Source: Cavenderia fasciculata | Lineage: Eukaryota; Evosea; Eumycetozoa; Acytosteliales; Cavenderiaceae | Direction of reading: 5' to 3' | Length of the DNA stretch: 64,000 nt | Assembly (NCBI RefSeq): GCF_000203815.1 | Contig: NW_004457729.1 | Coordinates: 1,302,674-1,366,673 of the forward strand | Part shown: one piece after another, positions 46,532 through 59,377 of the stretch | Position numbering within the stretch: the first letter of the stretch is position 1 | Layout: each line of letters begins with the position of its first letter | Translations under genes and position numbers: made by a program | Notes under the pieces: model-generated | What the model was told of the DNA's origin: nothing | Database searches by the model: none | The model's input: only the letters and a program-made list of their open reading frames with translations

Positions 46532-49123
46532 ATGACCAAGAATGAAAATAGAGTAAAGGGAATTGAATCTACCTCGTCTACTAGTATCGATAGCAACAAT
46601 AATCAACAAAACAACAACAATGAACAATTAGTACCAAAGATATTTATAGAATCTATAGATGATCTACATATCGATACAACAAATACAATGACAACTACAA
46701 ATAATAGTAACCTATCACCAACCAAAGAACAAATAACCAGACCAAGGAGGTCATCCTCTCCACTTGCTTTCTTGTCAAAGAAGTTTGGTCGAAAGAAAAC
46801 AACAAATGGTTGTTTGGAAGATCATCAACATCATCATCAACACTCAAAATCCGATCCAAATAGTCCACCAACACCATCAAATTCTCCAGTTGATTTATAT
46901 ATACTTCAACAATATAGTAAAGATATGAATGGAAATAATAATAATAATAATAATAACACTTCATCATCTTTACCAAATAACAATGTAAATAATAATAATA
47001 ATGTACAACAACAACAACAACAATCATTTCAACCAATATCATTATCACCAAAACATCGTTCTTCTTCTTCTTCTTCTTCTTCATCACATAGAAGAAATTC
47101 ATCAACATCATCATCATCTTCATCATCAACGACATCATTTTCACCAACACTTGAAACTTCTGCATTTACTTTAATTTCTTCTTTCTCCTCTTTGTCTTCA
47201 TCCTCATCGATCAATATCAATCAATTACCACATACTATAATATTAAAGATTATAGGGTATTTGGCAAACTTGAAAATGGATGAAAAGAATAATGAAATTA
47301 AATTGGATCGATCAAGACCTGATTTACCAACATTATCAACATCAACCAATTCTTCTCCTCCTCTTGTTTCTTCAACCACTTCCAACAACTCTTTAGATCT
47401 AACATCAAGTACCAATAATAATAATAATATTGGATCAATACCAAATTTAGAATTAGAGACATTATCAATGGTTTGTAAATTATGGGGAAAAGTGATAACA
47501 CCACAAGTATTTCAACATTTTGTAGTAAAGTCACATAAACATTTAAAGGCATTGATTCAACTGTCGACACGTGGTATTATAGAGGGAGGCAAGCCATTCC
47601 ATTTCCGATACATTGCAATGATTCTCGACAAGAGTAGCAAGTTTCAAAAGTTTATCAGTATCCTCAAACATACAAACAAGTTGCCTGAAAAGTTTGTTCG
47701 GGCGACTAGCAAACCCATGTTGAGCAATATCCCAAGTCAGCTGTTTAGCACCGTGTTTGATGTATGTACGTCGGTCGAGTACTTTAGATTCTATCAAAAG
47801 TGGACATCGGCAGACAACTATGCAGCGATTGGGACGGCACTGGCAAACAATACAACCGTCACACACCTGTCATTCCGAAACAGTCGACTTGAAGACGGTA
47901 TTTTGACCGAGGTGATTGCTGCGCTGCGTCACAACTCGACCATTGTCGCACTTGATCTGCGACACAATCATCTTGGCAATGGTACGGCCATTTCATTGGC
48001 GGGTGCGCTCATCAAGAACCGTGCCATTACACATCTCGACATTACCTATAATTTGGTGGGACCAGAGGGTGGTGTTGCCATTGCCAACTCGCTGCGACAC
48101 AACAAAACACTCAGAAAACTGTCGATGAATTGTAATCAGACCGACACACAGACTGCCATTGTCATGGCACAGGCCATGCAAAGCAATCACGAGTGTGCAC
48201 TCGAATCACTTGCACTCGATCGTCTTGGCGATGCTGGCGGTGCTGCTATCCTCGAAAGTCTATGCGATGCATCGCATCCACTTGCTCTAAACGAGTTATT
48301 ATTAACCGATTCAAAATTGTCTCTACAAACGGCACAGGCATTGTCACGTGCTATATCTACACCAACATGTCGGCTTGCCGATGCCATATTCCGATGCAAC
48401 CTCATTGGTTGTGCGCAGATTGATATACCGTCAAATGGCGGTACGTTGGACGACCATTTATTCAAATCGATTGCGTTGAATCAAACGATTACAAGACTGT
48501 CGCTGGCAGACAATAGAATCCCCGATGAAATGGGATCACATCTTGCAAAAGCGTTGCGAGACAATACTGCCATTACCTCTCTGTCACTATCACTCAATCG
48601 ATTGGGCGCCCTGTTTGCAAGCGAGTTGTCAGAGGCACTTGTTTGCAATCAAACACTTTTAATGCTCGATCTATCAAATAACCAACTCGACTATGACTGT
48701 GGCCGACAATTAATGTCTGGTCTCTTGTCCAACCATGCACTACGTCTTCTCAACCTCTCACAAAACCCATTGTCTAGCAAGATTGGTCAAGTCATTGCAA
48801 GTACTCTTATCCACAACTCTACACTTACACAATTGGAGTTATCCTATGTCGGACTGGGAACAGAAGGTGCTGTATCATTGGCATCTCAACCTCTACCACT
48901 CATCAAACTCAATCTATCTGAAAATCAAATACAAGATCAAGGTGGACTGGCACTTGCCAACTCTTTACAACACAACAAATACCTTCAAGTCCTCGATCTA
49001 TCATACAATAGTTTTACATATCGCGTCAAAGAACGTTTTGAAAAACAACAAAACGATCAACATAAACATCTATCTCAATTATCTTTATCTTCAATACCTT
49101 TAAATTGGAAATTTCAATTATAA
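46532..49123 (+). CDS. F-box-like leucine-rich repeat protein (RNI type)
   Basis: Single exon, 863 residues from the ATG at 46532; the in-frame TTG nine bases earlier is not a start. The first 220 residues are low complexity (Asn, Gln, Ser, His) with RPRRSSSPLAFLSKKFGRKK. An F-box-like helix bundle follows (INQLPHTIILKIIGYLANL ... LSMVCKLWGKVITPQVFQHF), interrupted by a Ser/Asn insert. The rest is ribonuclease-inhibitor-type LRRs of about 28 residues, with LxxLxLxxNxLxxxGxxxLAxAL seen in TVTHLSFRNSRLEDGILTEV, IVALDLRHNHLGNGTAISLA and many more to the end. It may be a substrate adaptor of an SCF ubiquitin ligase, or a structural LRR protein. GC rises sharply in the LRR part. Confidence 0.9.
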   Translation: MTKNENRVKGIESTSSTSIDSNNNQQNNNNEQLVPKIFIESIDDLHIDTTNTMTTTNNSNLSPTKEQITRPRRSSSPLAFLSKKFGRKKTTNGCLEDHQHHHQHSKSDPNSPPTPSNSPVDLYILQQYSKDMNGNNNNNNNNTSSSLPNNNVNNNNNVQQQQQQSFQPISLSPKHRSSSSSSSSSHRRNSSTSSSSSSSTTSFSPTLETSAFTLISSFSSLSSSSSININQLPHTIILKIIGYLANLKMDEKNNEIKLDRSRPDLPTLSTSTNSSPPLVSSTTSNNSLDLTSSTNNNNNIGSIPNLELETLSMVCKLWGKVITPQVFQHFVVKSHKHLKALIQLSTRGIIEGGKPFHFRYIAMILDKSSKFQKFISILKHTNKLPEKFVRATSKPMLSNIPSQLFSTVFDVCTSVEYFRFYQKWTSADNYAAIGTALANNTTVTHLSFRNSRLEDGILTEVIAALRHNSTIVALDLRHNHLGNGTAISLAGALIKNRAITHLDITYNLVGPEGGVAIANSLRHNKTLRKLSMNCNQTDTQTAIVMAQAMQSNHECALESLALDRLGDAGGAAILESLCDASHPLALNELLLTDSKLSLQTAQALSRAISTPTCRLADAIFRCNLIGCAQIDIPSNGGTLDDHLFKSIALNQTITRLSLADNRIPDEMGSHLAKALRDNTAITSLSLSLNRLGALFASELSEALVCNQTLLMLDLSNNQLDYDCGRQLMSGLLSNHALRLLNLSQNPLSSKIGQVIASTLIHNSTLTQLELSYVGLGTEGAVSLASQPLPLIKLNLSENQIQDQGGLALANSLQHNKYLQVLDLSYNSFTYRVKERFEKQQNDQHKHLSQLSLSSIPLNWKFQL

Positions 49124-49192
49124 ATCAAAATAAAAGAGATAGATATATAAAATATACAAAAAAAACTTTATTATTATTATTTAAATATATTT

Positions 49193-49881
49193 TTATGGTG
49201 TTGTTATAGATGGTATTATATTTACTGGTATATTATTTGTTGTTAAAATGGTTGTTGTATTTGTTGTATTTGTTGTTGAGCTATTTTGATTTTGATTATT
49301 TTGATTATTATTATTATGATTTGTAGAGATTATATTTTTACCAGTTCCATCAATCAATTTAATTTGTATTTTTAAGTGTTTATCTTTAATATTGATTTTT
49401 GCATTCTTTTTCATACGATTGTTGGATATGATGACGGCATACTGATTTTCATCAACCTTTTTAACAACAGATACATAACAATAGTCTCCATCTATATAAC
49501 GTTCGGTTGATTTGTTTGCATCGAGTTTAAATACTTGATCATGTGTATCGACTTTTGTAGCAAACTCTACGCCCGCTCCCAACGAAGCTCCAGCAATCGA
49601 AGGTGAAAGATTCAAATTTGCTTGTTTCATTTGTGATAGATTCACATCGATATGTATAAATACATAGATACCATCATCTTTGGTTGTATTATTAAATGTT
49701 ACTTTATGTTCTCCTCCTTTTTCTATTGTTGGTGTTTCTGGTACTATAATATAGAGTAAGAGAGATAGATTAGTTAGAGTCTGAAGACATTTATCTATTT
49801 ATAGAGTTTCATCAATCTTGATTGATTCATACCTACAGCTGGTGGACCTCCTCCTCCTCCTTTTGATGATGATGATCCCAT
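49193..49881 (-). CDS. Dictyostelid protein with N-myristoylation signal
   Basis: Exons 49833-49881 and 49193-49743 (89-bp intron, GTATGA to TATTATAG, phase 1) give 199 residues. It begins MGSSSSKGGGGGPPAV: Gly2, Ser6 and Lys7 fit an N-myristoylation signal. The body is beta-rich (EHKVTFNNTTKDDGIYVFIH, KSTERYIDGDYCYVSVVKKV, ENQYAVIISNNRMKKNAKIN) and could be a single lectin- or C2-like sandwich domain. The C-terminus is Asn/Thr-rich. No family recognised. It converges on the LRR gene with 69 bp between the stops. Confidence 0.8.
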
Positions 49882-50616
49882 GGTGGTCTTCTAATTGTTA
49901 CTTTATATATATATATATAAATTTGTATATTACTAACACTACTTCTTCTTGATTGACAATCAATAAAACAAACAAACAATCAATGATGGATGGTTTATCG
50001 AAATCAAAACAACCAATTTGGTTAAAAAATATCTCCTCATTGATATTTAAAATTCTCATCCAACAAACAAACAAACAAATAAATAAATAAAATTATAATA
50101 TCTCTTTTTGAGAGATAACAACACATACACTGATAAACCACAACAACAAAATAAAGGTTGATTTGAAAGTGTGTGTAATAAACTAACACTCAAATCCCAT
50201 AAACAAAAATCACTCAAAAATTCAAACAACTTCATCAAAATTAGCCAATTATGCATTAAGTGACCTTTTTTTTTTGAATGAGAGTTGCTGTCAAACAGAT
50301 AATTTTTTTTTTTAATTTTTGAAAATCTGATGCTGCACATCAACTAATTTTAACCACACACCCCATTTTCATCAACCATCACAGTACCCCTCCCTCCCTC
50401 TTTTAGATATTTCACAGTTTTTTTTTTAAAATCAAAAAAAAAACATCAAATTAAAAAGATTGATCAATCGAACAAAATTGTAGAATAAGCACCAACCAAC
50501 CACTATATATCTATCATATATTTATAGTAATAGCAACAAACCCATAATACAATGTATACATACCCATTTGGTATAAATTAAATATAAATATATAGAAAAA
50601 AAAAGAGAAGACAAAC
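49882..50616. promoter_or_regulatory. Divergent region upstream of INTS1
   Basis: 735 bp between divergent starts. It holds AT-rich DNA with T-runs (50263-50272, 50305-50314), CAAACAAACAAA repeats and a pyrimidine stretch (TACCCCTCCCTCCCTC near 50383). It probably contains both promoters. I see no RNA gene. Confidence 0.4.
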
Positions 50617-53600
50617 ATGTCAGGAACTCAAAATAAAGTATTAGGGAAAAGATCAAAAAATTCAAGTATGTATAAATTTGGAAAATAAATAAACGATGGA
50701 AAATATTAATTAATTATTTTTGTTTTTGTTTTGTAGATGTACCAGAATTAGAAGTAGTAGCATTGGGTAATAGAAAGAAACCAGTTCCATTGATAAATAC
50801 TAGTAATTTAAGTAGTGCTGGTAAATTGATGGAATATGATGAAAAGATAAATACTCCTTCTTCTGGATCAAATACACCCGACTCTATACTAAAGAAACAA
50901 AAGGTTGGTGATGTTGTTGTTCAACCACCTATCTTTGGTGGTGGTGGTGGTACAACTGTTCCTCCACCTTTATTGGTTCCATCATTACAACAGGCTAGTA
51001 GTAGTCCATCACCGAATCATTCATCTCAACAACAACAACAATCTCAACAACCACCATCAATACCAATAAGAACCCCACCAATACCACCACACCTATTACA
51101 ACAACAAATTCAACAAAGACAAAATAACCATAATAATAATAATAATAATAATCACAATCATAATCAAAATAATCAAAATAATAATCATAATCATGATATG
51201 GATTCATCATCATCATTAATTGAACTAATTCAATCAATTGAAAATGAAAAAGATGGAGTTAAAGCAACAAAGATTGTAAAGTCAATATTGGTAGCAATGA
51301 AATCACATTTGTTGACTAGTAGTATACCTTCGTCACATTTGTTTAGTGGTGATGCCGACAAATCACCCTATGTATTGTTTTTGCAAATGGTCAAACGCAA
51401 CACATCCATCTTTCAAATACCAGATGTTTTGGACATGCTCCTTGGACTGTATAGACGCGATCCAACTCAAATGGCACAACCACAGGCAAAAAAGAATATT
51501 CTGGTCCAGGTGTTTGCAAGTGTTGTCTTGTTTGCCGCCTATGAACATGTGCCAGACTGGCCTGCCACCTTTTTCTACATCTATTCAGACGATGCTATTG
51601 GTGATCGTCTTTGGGTTGATGATATCAATTGTAAACCATTTTGTCAATCCATTCAATCATCTTTACCAAATAGACAATCAAACCAAAGTAATCAACAACA
51701 AACTAGTCAACCAACTACAACAACAACATCATTTAAACCATCACCTCCACCAGTATTACCAACTATTCCAAACAATTCGAATAATACAAATACAAATACA
51801 AATAATAATAATAATATGGTAGATTCAGATGAAGAGATTGAAGAAGAGATTATATCATCATCGACAACTGTAATGATTCAATCTTCAACACCAACATCAA
51901 CGTCATCAGTTCCAAGATCAAAATTTCAACATTGTCATTTGGAAATTGTAAGATATATTATACAAACTATTAAATCATTCAATGCTGCATTTAATCCTCG
52001 TGGATTACTTAGGTTATTGTTATTGACCGTTGGATTTAAAGAGTCACGTGCAGAGGGTGCACAACTCATCGAGCAACTATTGACCAACCAAAATGTATTC
52101 AGGGCGGCCAAAGAATACTTGCAGGCATTGTTACACAATTGTTGTGAGAATTCACCAGAGGATATTAGGGCTGTGCAAATCTTGATGCGTGTTCAAGTAC
52201 ATAGCAGCGTGTCGACTGATATCATCCCAACACTACTCGGAAACAACAGTGCCTATGCAAGCATTGCACTGAGACAAGCTGTCGAGTTGGAGCTGGAAAT
52301 GCCAGGTACGGGAGCCGGTGCAGGTGCCAAAGGTGCCAGTGCGGCAAGTACAGTGGGTGGCAAGTCCCGTCTATCCATTATATTCAAGCATATGTTACCG
52401 TTGCGTGCCGAAGAAGAGTTGGCATCGATCATTAAAGAATTGTGTGTTCGTGAAGACTATGCCGTCAAAGTAGTGTCGAGAATGATCATTCGAAAGATTA
52501 TCAAACAATTTCCAGCCATCAATATGCCACATTTCTGTAACCAGTTGACCGACATCTCCAAAGATGAGCAGTATCTTGGTCGTGATCCAATGGTCAAAGA
52601 AAGATGGGCTCATAATCTAGTACATGCAATGTGTCAAGTATTATTACTCATTCCATCAACAACTATTCCTGGATCACAAACCACCAATCCCAATACCACC
52701 AACACACCTACCCCAAATCAAGCAGCAGCAACAACAACAACTCAACAAACTGAACGTGACATGTCAATCATTCGATCACAAATATCAACCATCACAGACA
52801 CCACAACAACCTGGTGTGCCAATTTATTTAATCTATTTATATCATCACCAACTGATATTATTGATATGATTAAACGTATATTATTTTTAGAACCAATTAA
52901 TACTTATGTATGTTATTAAAAAAAAAAAAACAAATCAAACAAACAAAAATATTAATTTTAATATTTCTATTTTCTATTTCCATTTAGTTTCCAACAACAA
53001 TAACAATAATTGATTCAGATAGAGTATCATATAGAATATTATCAAATGAAATTCAAATACAAGAGAATGTAATTAATAATATATTGTCGATATCCAAAGA
53101 AAATAGAGTCGATAAAAAGGGGATATTGGAATTATTGGATTTATTGCTGCGTCGGTCTATTATTGTCAATATCAAGTTTGGTGTTGGTGTACAGTTTAGT
53201 AGTGCCAATGTTGGTGGTGATGTGTTGGTATTGTCAGAGATTGGTGCTATTGGCCAGGTGCGTGTGTCCAATGCTCAGCTATTCTGGCAGGCTGTCATTA
53301 TAGTCTGCTTTATCGTTTGTTTGAGCCCTTCTACTGTCGGAAAGGTGTTTTGGCAGGCCTGTCCAACCATCCGTACCGTTCTCGAGATGATTGTCACCCG
53401 GCTATGGAGATTCCCTCCCTACGCAGCCAAGTCCATCTCGCCTGCTCAAATCCAGGCTCTTGACCAAGCTGCACATGCCAAGGAACAAGAGATCTTGGCC
53501 GTGTTGGCTGAACACCAACAATCTACCGGTGGACCCATCATCATACTCGATATCCCCGGATGTGCAAGACAACCACCCAACGAAGTAGTAGAGCGTCTCG

Positions 53601-56600
53601 TACGACTAGACAATGATCTTCACATGTCCTATCTGCTCTGTCAAAGTAGACAACCAGACTTCTTGCTTGAAATTATGGCCTCTCAAGAGAGCAGAACTTC
53701 TTTGCAATGGTTGGTACAAATCATTCATACTGACCCTCGCACACTCGATATTCTACCACCCATGTGTCTTGCTGAAGTACTTTTAATGGCCGACCACTCA
53801 TCAGTTGCACCCATAGCAGCCAAGATTGTCAATCGTATAGGTACACTCATTACCAATAGCGCCACATCGACACTTGAATTTATTAAATTCTTTTTCACCA
53901 ATCTTTCATCTCCATCTCATCAAATACGTCATTCTACTCGTGTTGCTATTGCTTCTTTACCTCATCTAAAGTCTCCAGCAACAACTACAACAACAACAAC
54001 GACAATGACAAATATGTTTGGTATTGATTTGATTGGATCGATTGGTCGTATACCAACTCAATTACCTTGGTTTGATCAAGTTGCTGATACCATCTATCAC
54101 GCACTTTTGAAAGCACTGTTGGTCGAGACTGACACATTGGCCATTCGATCACACCTCCAATACCTCTATGACTATAGTCTCAAATCAAACAATCAACAAC
54201 AATCTTCCCTATCCCTTCACATTGCCAAAATCATTATCAATCGTAAAATCATCTCTCGATTCCTTTTAAACGACCCAATTACAAAACCAATCATTCTTGA
54301 TTTATTTGCTATTTCTTCTCAACTTTATCATGATCAAGAAGAAGTAAATGAAAAGGATGAAAAGGATGAAAAAGTAAAAGAAGAAGATGAGGAAATGGAA
54401 CAAGAGGAAAAGGTGACAATTACAAAAAAGGATGGAAAAATAATTAATATTCCAAAAATATTGATTGATGCTATTATTTATTCAATTTGTAATGTTGGTG
54501 ATAGTAGTGGTAGTAGTAGTGGTAGTGGTGACAGTGTTGGTAGTGGTGACAGTATTGATAGTCAAGAGAAATCAATTAAAAGAATAACAACCAATTTATT
54601 GGAATCAAACAAATCGTATAGTCAAAAGATACTGTATAGTCAAGATGTTGTAATGGAAGCTCTTCAATCAAATAATCAAGTGTTGGTTGACATGGCAATT
54701 GAACAATTAGATGAATCAACATTGATCAACTATAGTTTAGACTCTCTTACCATATCAAGTAAAGCTCGTCAATCAATTAAATTAATTACAAACAACAGTA
54801 AATCTGAGAGAAAAGGTTTAAATGGTGATGAACCAAAAAAGAAAAAGAAATCATCAATATTATCAACTTTTGGAAATTCAATCAAACAACAAGAACAGCA
54901 ACAAGACATTGAATTAATCAAGGAAAAGAAATCAATTAATCAACCATCAACAACAACAACAAAGACAAGTGTAGTTGGTCAACATGTCTCATCTTCATCC
55001 TCCTCATCAAGAACAAATCATTTAAATCTAAAAGAAATCATTAGAGATACACCAATAGATTTATTAGAAGAAATATTGGGTAAATTATTTGGAAATCTAT
55101 TCTTCACTAACAGAGTTGGAGGAGTTGGATCATCATCATCGACGGTACCAGTTTTAAACAATTTGATTCAATCATTGATAGAATCAATTGAAAATCTACC
55201 AAATGATCATCCATCGATTGGATTGTTATTGGATTGGTTGTCAGTGTTGGTCAATCAGATGCAACCTGATCAATCGATTGTACTTGTATATAATTTGATG
55301 TTTGGTCTCCCACGCAGACCATTTTCAACCTTTCTACTATCCCATTTTATCCATAAATCATCTTGGAGTACTCTATCTGCTTTTGTTCAATATCTATTAC
55401 GCGACAATAATAACTATAACAAAGAGGATTCATTGTCAGATCAACAATCAATCCTAACATTTATCAACGCCTATCATTGTCATCCAAGGTCAAGTGCACC
55501 CTACTATTCCGCCAATCCATCACAGTTGGTTGACTCGTTGCTTTACCACTTTACAACCTCTTCCATTTGTCTGTTTGCCAATCATATTGCCAAAGCTCAA
55601 CAACAAACTAGTTTGTGTCCATCATCATCATCATCACCACCAACCATCAAACGTAGTATAGTACTATTAACATCGGCTGCTCATATTTCCCCAAACCATC
55701 TATCAACTCTTGTTCATTACCTTTGGCAAAGAAATAACTGTTCATCAGCTAGTAATAGTAATAGTAATAGTAATATCCTACTACAATTGTATTATAGTTT
55801 TCCAAGTACAATTAAATCATTATTACCAGAATATTCACCACCAATCATGATGATCAATAACAATAACAACAACAACGATGTCAATAATAATAATAATAAT
55901 GTAAACATGCCAACCACACAATTAGATATACCTATACATAGAGTGATATTAAAGATCTATGAACCAGAACAACGTAGAGATGCATTTATACTATTTCAAA
56001 AGCTTGCCTATGATCATCCAGAGTTGATCACCATTCATCTGCCATCAGTGTTGGCTCTATTTGCAGGACGTAGTTATATTGCATTGGACCAATTCATCAT
56101 CAAACGCTATCATATTCTCTATTGCGACATACTAGATATTATCAATCTCCTCGGACACTGTGTATTCTCTAGTCCCCATCTAGACCAAATCGTCCAAGAA
56201 TACTTTTTATTCCTATCCAATGTCCGTATACACGTCGATGAATTAATTGCCCTAGTCTGTAAATTTATGGAATTTCTACCAACCTATCAAAAATTTAAAA
56301 TTGATAATGATATCATCATCAAAAATATTGATCATCTAGAGTATGTATAAAAATCATAAATAACAACAACATTATCATTATAACAAAGTACTAATATTTT
56401 CTTTCCAATTTCTATTTTAGATTAATATCAAATATTTATCCAATATCAAAACAATCATTTATTAAAATTCAACTTAATATTTGTTGTTTTCATGTATTAG
56501 ATACTAATATTCCAAATATTAATAATCAACAACAACAACAACAAAATACAAATAATAATAATTGGTTAATTCAACATCAATTACAATTAAATCAAGATAT

Positions 56601-57051
56601 TGAAAAATTGAAAATAGATTTACAAGAACAAATCAATGTTGGACAACAAGAAAGATATATTATCAAATTGGTTGATGATATTTGTAGGATGAAAAGAACG
56701 ATTCCAGGGATATCTGGGTTGTTGGCAGATACATTCCTAGATGTTTTGGCACAATTGATCAACTGTAATCGTGACAGAGTACGACTGTCAGCCTATACAT
56801 TGCTGAGAGAACTGTTATTGAGTTCTCCCACCAAATCGATATCTGATAGAATCGTTCAATATTATTCGGCCACATTCTATAGTCCCAACGCCGATGTCAT
56901 CAAATCAGCACTCTGCCACGCCGGTACCATGTTATTATTTGCCAATCACAGTCAAACTAAACTAATCCAAAGAATGCTTCATCACGCTGGCAAAGAATCA
57001 TTACCTGAAATTAGACGTTTAATCTTACCATTTATTAAAATTTATTGTTAA
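50617..57051 (+). CDS. ints1: Integrator complex subunit 1
   Basis: Four exons (50617-50665, 50737-52907, 52988-56340, 56421-57051) keep phase and give 2067 residues. INTS1 is the large scaffold of Integrator, which cleaves snRNA and other Pol II transcripts. The start is MSGTQNKVLGKRSKNS, followed by a Pro/Gln/Asn-rich region. The recognisable core is YVLFLQMVKRNTSIFQIPDV, LDMLLGLYRRDPTQMAQPQA and KKNILVQVFASVVLFAAYEH with VPDWPATFFYIYSDDAIGDR, as in the conserved N-terminal INTS1 domain. The rest is helical-repeat sequence (for example WLSVLVNQMQPDQSIVLVYN, HRVILKIYEPEQRRDAFILF, PGISGLLADTFLDVLAQLIN) broken by Ser, Asn and Gln runs. The tiny first exon was placed by splice motif and phase. 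Confidence 0.92.
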
Positions 57052-57302
57052 CTCTATCAAACAAATAAATAAATAAATTCTGTAAAAATAATTGTAATAA
57101 ACCAAACCAAATCAAATATAATCCATTTCATACTATACCATAGTACTATACTATACTACTATATCTACATACTTTATTCTCAAGATTAATACTATAATAC
57201 TATTATTATTTTAAATAGTATATTATTATTAAATTCTCTTTCATTCATTTTTCTCACCAAACAACAAAAAGTTTGGATGATGGGCTGATTTGATAGTTTA
57301 CA
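57052..57302. promoter_or_regulatory. Intergenic region between INTS1 and TatD gene
   Basis: 251 bp with AATAAATAAATAAA polyadenylation-like sequence at 57062-57076 and repeated TACTATA (57133-57200). It holds the INTS1 3' end and the TatD promoter. Confidence 0.4.
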
Positions 57303-58496
57303 ATGATCAACTCGATTTTATCACGATCAATAAATAGAACAGTTATTACTACTATCTCTAGATTAAATACATCATCATATCTATCATCATCATCATATTC
57401 AACAAGTTATTACTCTTACTCTAATACTACTACTACAACAACAAATATAATTAAAAGAACAATGTCAACTTCAAATACAAATAATAATAATAATAATAAT
57501 AAAGGATGTTGTGATCCAGAAGCAAGGAAACCACAACCACAACAAGGAGGAGGAAAGAAGAAAGGTGAAAAGAAAGTAACACCACCTTCAAAATATGTTG
57601 TATTTACACCTGCTGTTATCGATATGCCAGATGATGCTAAATACATTGATTCTCATTGTCATGTAGTATGTATATAGAATCAGTATATATCTTTGTTTGT
57701 CTAATCTAATTATGTTTATACTTTTGGTTTTTAATAGGATCAAACATTACAAAGATTAAACAAGATGTTACCAGACTTTCCACAATTTGTAAAGGATAAC
57801 TATCCACCACAATTTGAGGCGTGTGTACAAGTATGTTGTGATCCAGTGTCGATGGAATATACCGACTTTTTAGTTCAATATCCACAGATTTATGCTGCCT
57901 ATGGTGTACATCCACACAATGCCAAAGACTACACTGACACTGTAGAGAGCAAGTTGATTGAACGTATGAGTCATCCCAAGACTGTTGCATGGGGTGAAAT
58001 GGGATTAGACTATTACTACAAGAATTCTACACACGATCAACAGAAAATAGCATTCCGTCGTCAGTTGGGTGTGGCTGTGCCATTGGGTAAACCATTGGTC
58101 ATCCATTCACGTGATGCCGAAGAAGACACAATTGCCATACTCAAAGAGTTGGTGCCAAAGGACTACAAGATTCATATTCACTGTCTCACATCATCCAATC
58201 AACCCTATATCCTCCAACTACTAGAACACTTTTCAAATCTATGTATTGGGTTCACTGGATGTATCACATTCAAATCTAGTGATCCTATCCGTGACTCTTT
58301 GGCAATCATTCCATTGGATCGTCTTTTATTAGAGACCGATGCACCCTACATGACTCCAGAACCATTCCGTGGTCAAATAGCTCACTCCGGTCATATCCCA
58401 CATGTTGCCAATCTTATCGCTCAAATTAAAGGTACTTCAGTCGAAGCTGTTTTAAAACAATGTCGTGAAAATACTAAAAAGATTTATGGTATCTAA
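57303..58496 (+). CDS. TatD-family deoxyribonuclease, possibly mitochondrial
   Basis: Exons 57303-57665 and 57738-58496 (72-bp intron, phase 0) give 373 residues. TatD proteins are metal-dependent DNases with a TIM-barrel fold. Metal and catalytic motifs are all present: YIDSHCH at the first strand, AAYGVHPHNAKDY, VAWGEMGLDYYY, LVIHSRDAEEDT, IHIHCLTSS, GFTGCITF and LLLETDAPYMTPEPFRG. The first 100 residues are extra: MINSILSRSINRTVITTISR with Ser/Thr/Tyr-rich sequence like a mitochondrial leader, then an Asn run, GCCDPEARKP and a Lys/Gly stretch. A Met at MSTSNT could start a cytosolic form. The GCC and CVQVCC pairs are odd extra cysteines. Confidence 0.93.
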
Positions 58497-58752
58497 AATA
58501 ATATAATAAACAAAAGAAGAATGAACCATTACAAAGTTTGTATACGATTGATTATAACAAAAAAAAAAAAGAGAGAGAGATTAGGAATACTTCCTTTATA
58601 TCTCCCTCTCTCAATACATATCTTATTATTGATTTATTCGAATGATCCATTATTTGACATCCATGTATGTAGCCATATTAAACTTTTAAAAAATATACAA
58701 ATTATCCATCCCTCCCTATACGATCGGTCTCGTATACGAGTATAGAACTCCA
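58497..58752. other. Convergent 3' region
   Basis: 256 bp between the TatD gene (+) and the COMM gene (-). It contains the 12-bp palindrome CTCGTATACGAG at about 58728-58739, close to the COMM stop. No gene is supported. Confidence 0.35.
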
Positions 58753-59142
58753 TTATTTAATTGAATCCAATTGATTTTGTACAAAATGTAAACCATCCAA
58801 CATTGTATTAATAGTTTGTTTGTTTAATTCAAATATAACAGTCTTTGTCTTCTTTTCATCTACTGATGATGGGTCATTGATTTTTTGTGAATCCTCAACC
58901 TGAATGAATGAATCAATCAATGAATGTGTAAGTACTTGAAACATATGTGTGATAGCTGATATTCTTATGATGAAACAATAACAAACCTCAATCTTGAATA
59001 ATACAGTTGGTACAGCCATTCTATTCATTACATCTGATGATGTCTTTACATCCATTCTCCAATCAGTATCTATCATTCTTGGTAATGAACATGTTGCTGT
59101 TGATGCTGTCAATGGTGGTGATGATGTATTTGTATTTGACAT
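58753..59142 (-). CDS. commd9: COMMD9-like COMM domain protein, minimal form
   Basis: Exons 58987-59142 and 58753-58899 (87-bp intron, GTTTGT to CATTCAG, phase 0) give 100 residues. The COMM domain is clear: IDTDWRMDVKTSSDVMNRMA, VPTVLFKIEVED, VIFELNKQTINTMLDGLHFV and QNQLDSIK, closest to COMMD9 by the DWR.D.KTSSD..(S/N)RMAVPT wording. COMMD proteins form the Commander complex with CCDC22/CCDC93, which recycles endosomal cargo. Human COMMD9 is about twice as long, with an N-terminal helical (HN) domain not seen here. The start could also be at 59238 in the same frame, but that adds only low-complexity hydrophobic sequence. An upstream exon may be missed. Confidence 0.85.
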   Translation of the reverse strand: MSNTNTSSPPLTASTATCSLPRMIDTDWRMDVKTSSDVMNRMAVPTVLFKIEVCYCFIIRISAITHMFQVLTHSLIDSFIQVEDSQKINDPSSVDEKKTKTVIFELNKQTINTMLDGLHFVQNQLDSIK

Positions 59143-59377
59143 TGATAGTATAGTTATATATAATATAATAAATATCCTCTTCTTATGAATGATTTTAATA
59201 TTACTATTTGTGTTTGTAATGATTGATGATTCGGTCATAAAAAGGTCAAACTTTGTAGTTTTTAATCATCAATTTTTCAACTAACCTTTCATCCACACTC
59301 CAGTCTCTGTTGATCATCACTTATTTATTTATTTCTTTAATTAAATAGAAAGTAGTAGTAATAGTTTAACAAAAAAC
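59143..59377. promoter_or_regulatory. Divergent promoter region, COMMD9 and SRP72
   Basis: 235 bp between divergent starts, AT-rich, with TTATTTATTTATTT near 59320-59334 and a GTAGTAGTAATAG leader before the SRP72 ATG. No gene is seen unless an upstream COMMD9 exon lies here. Confidence 0.4.

Noticed and set aside
46695-47165. Antisense open frame opposite the LRR gene
   Set aside because: It is a run of Met, Tyr and Val from the Asn/Ser repeats of the sense gene, a low-complexity shadow.
58521-58745. Plus-strand open frame of 74 codons after the TatD gene
   Set aside because: The composition is that of an untranslated 3' region and no splice or family signal supports it.
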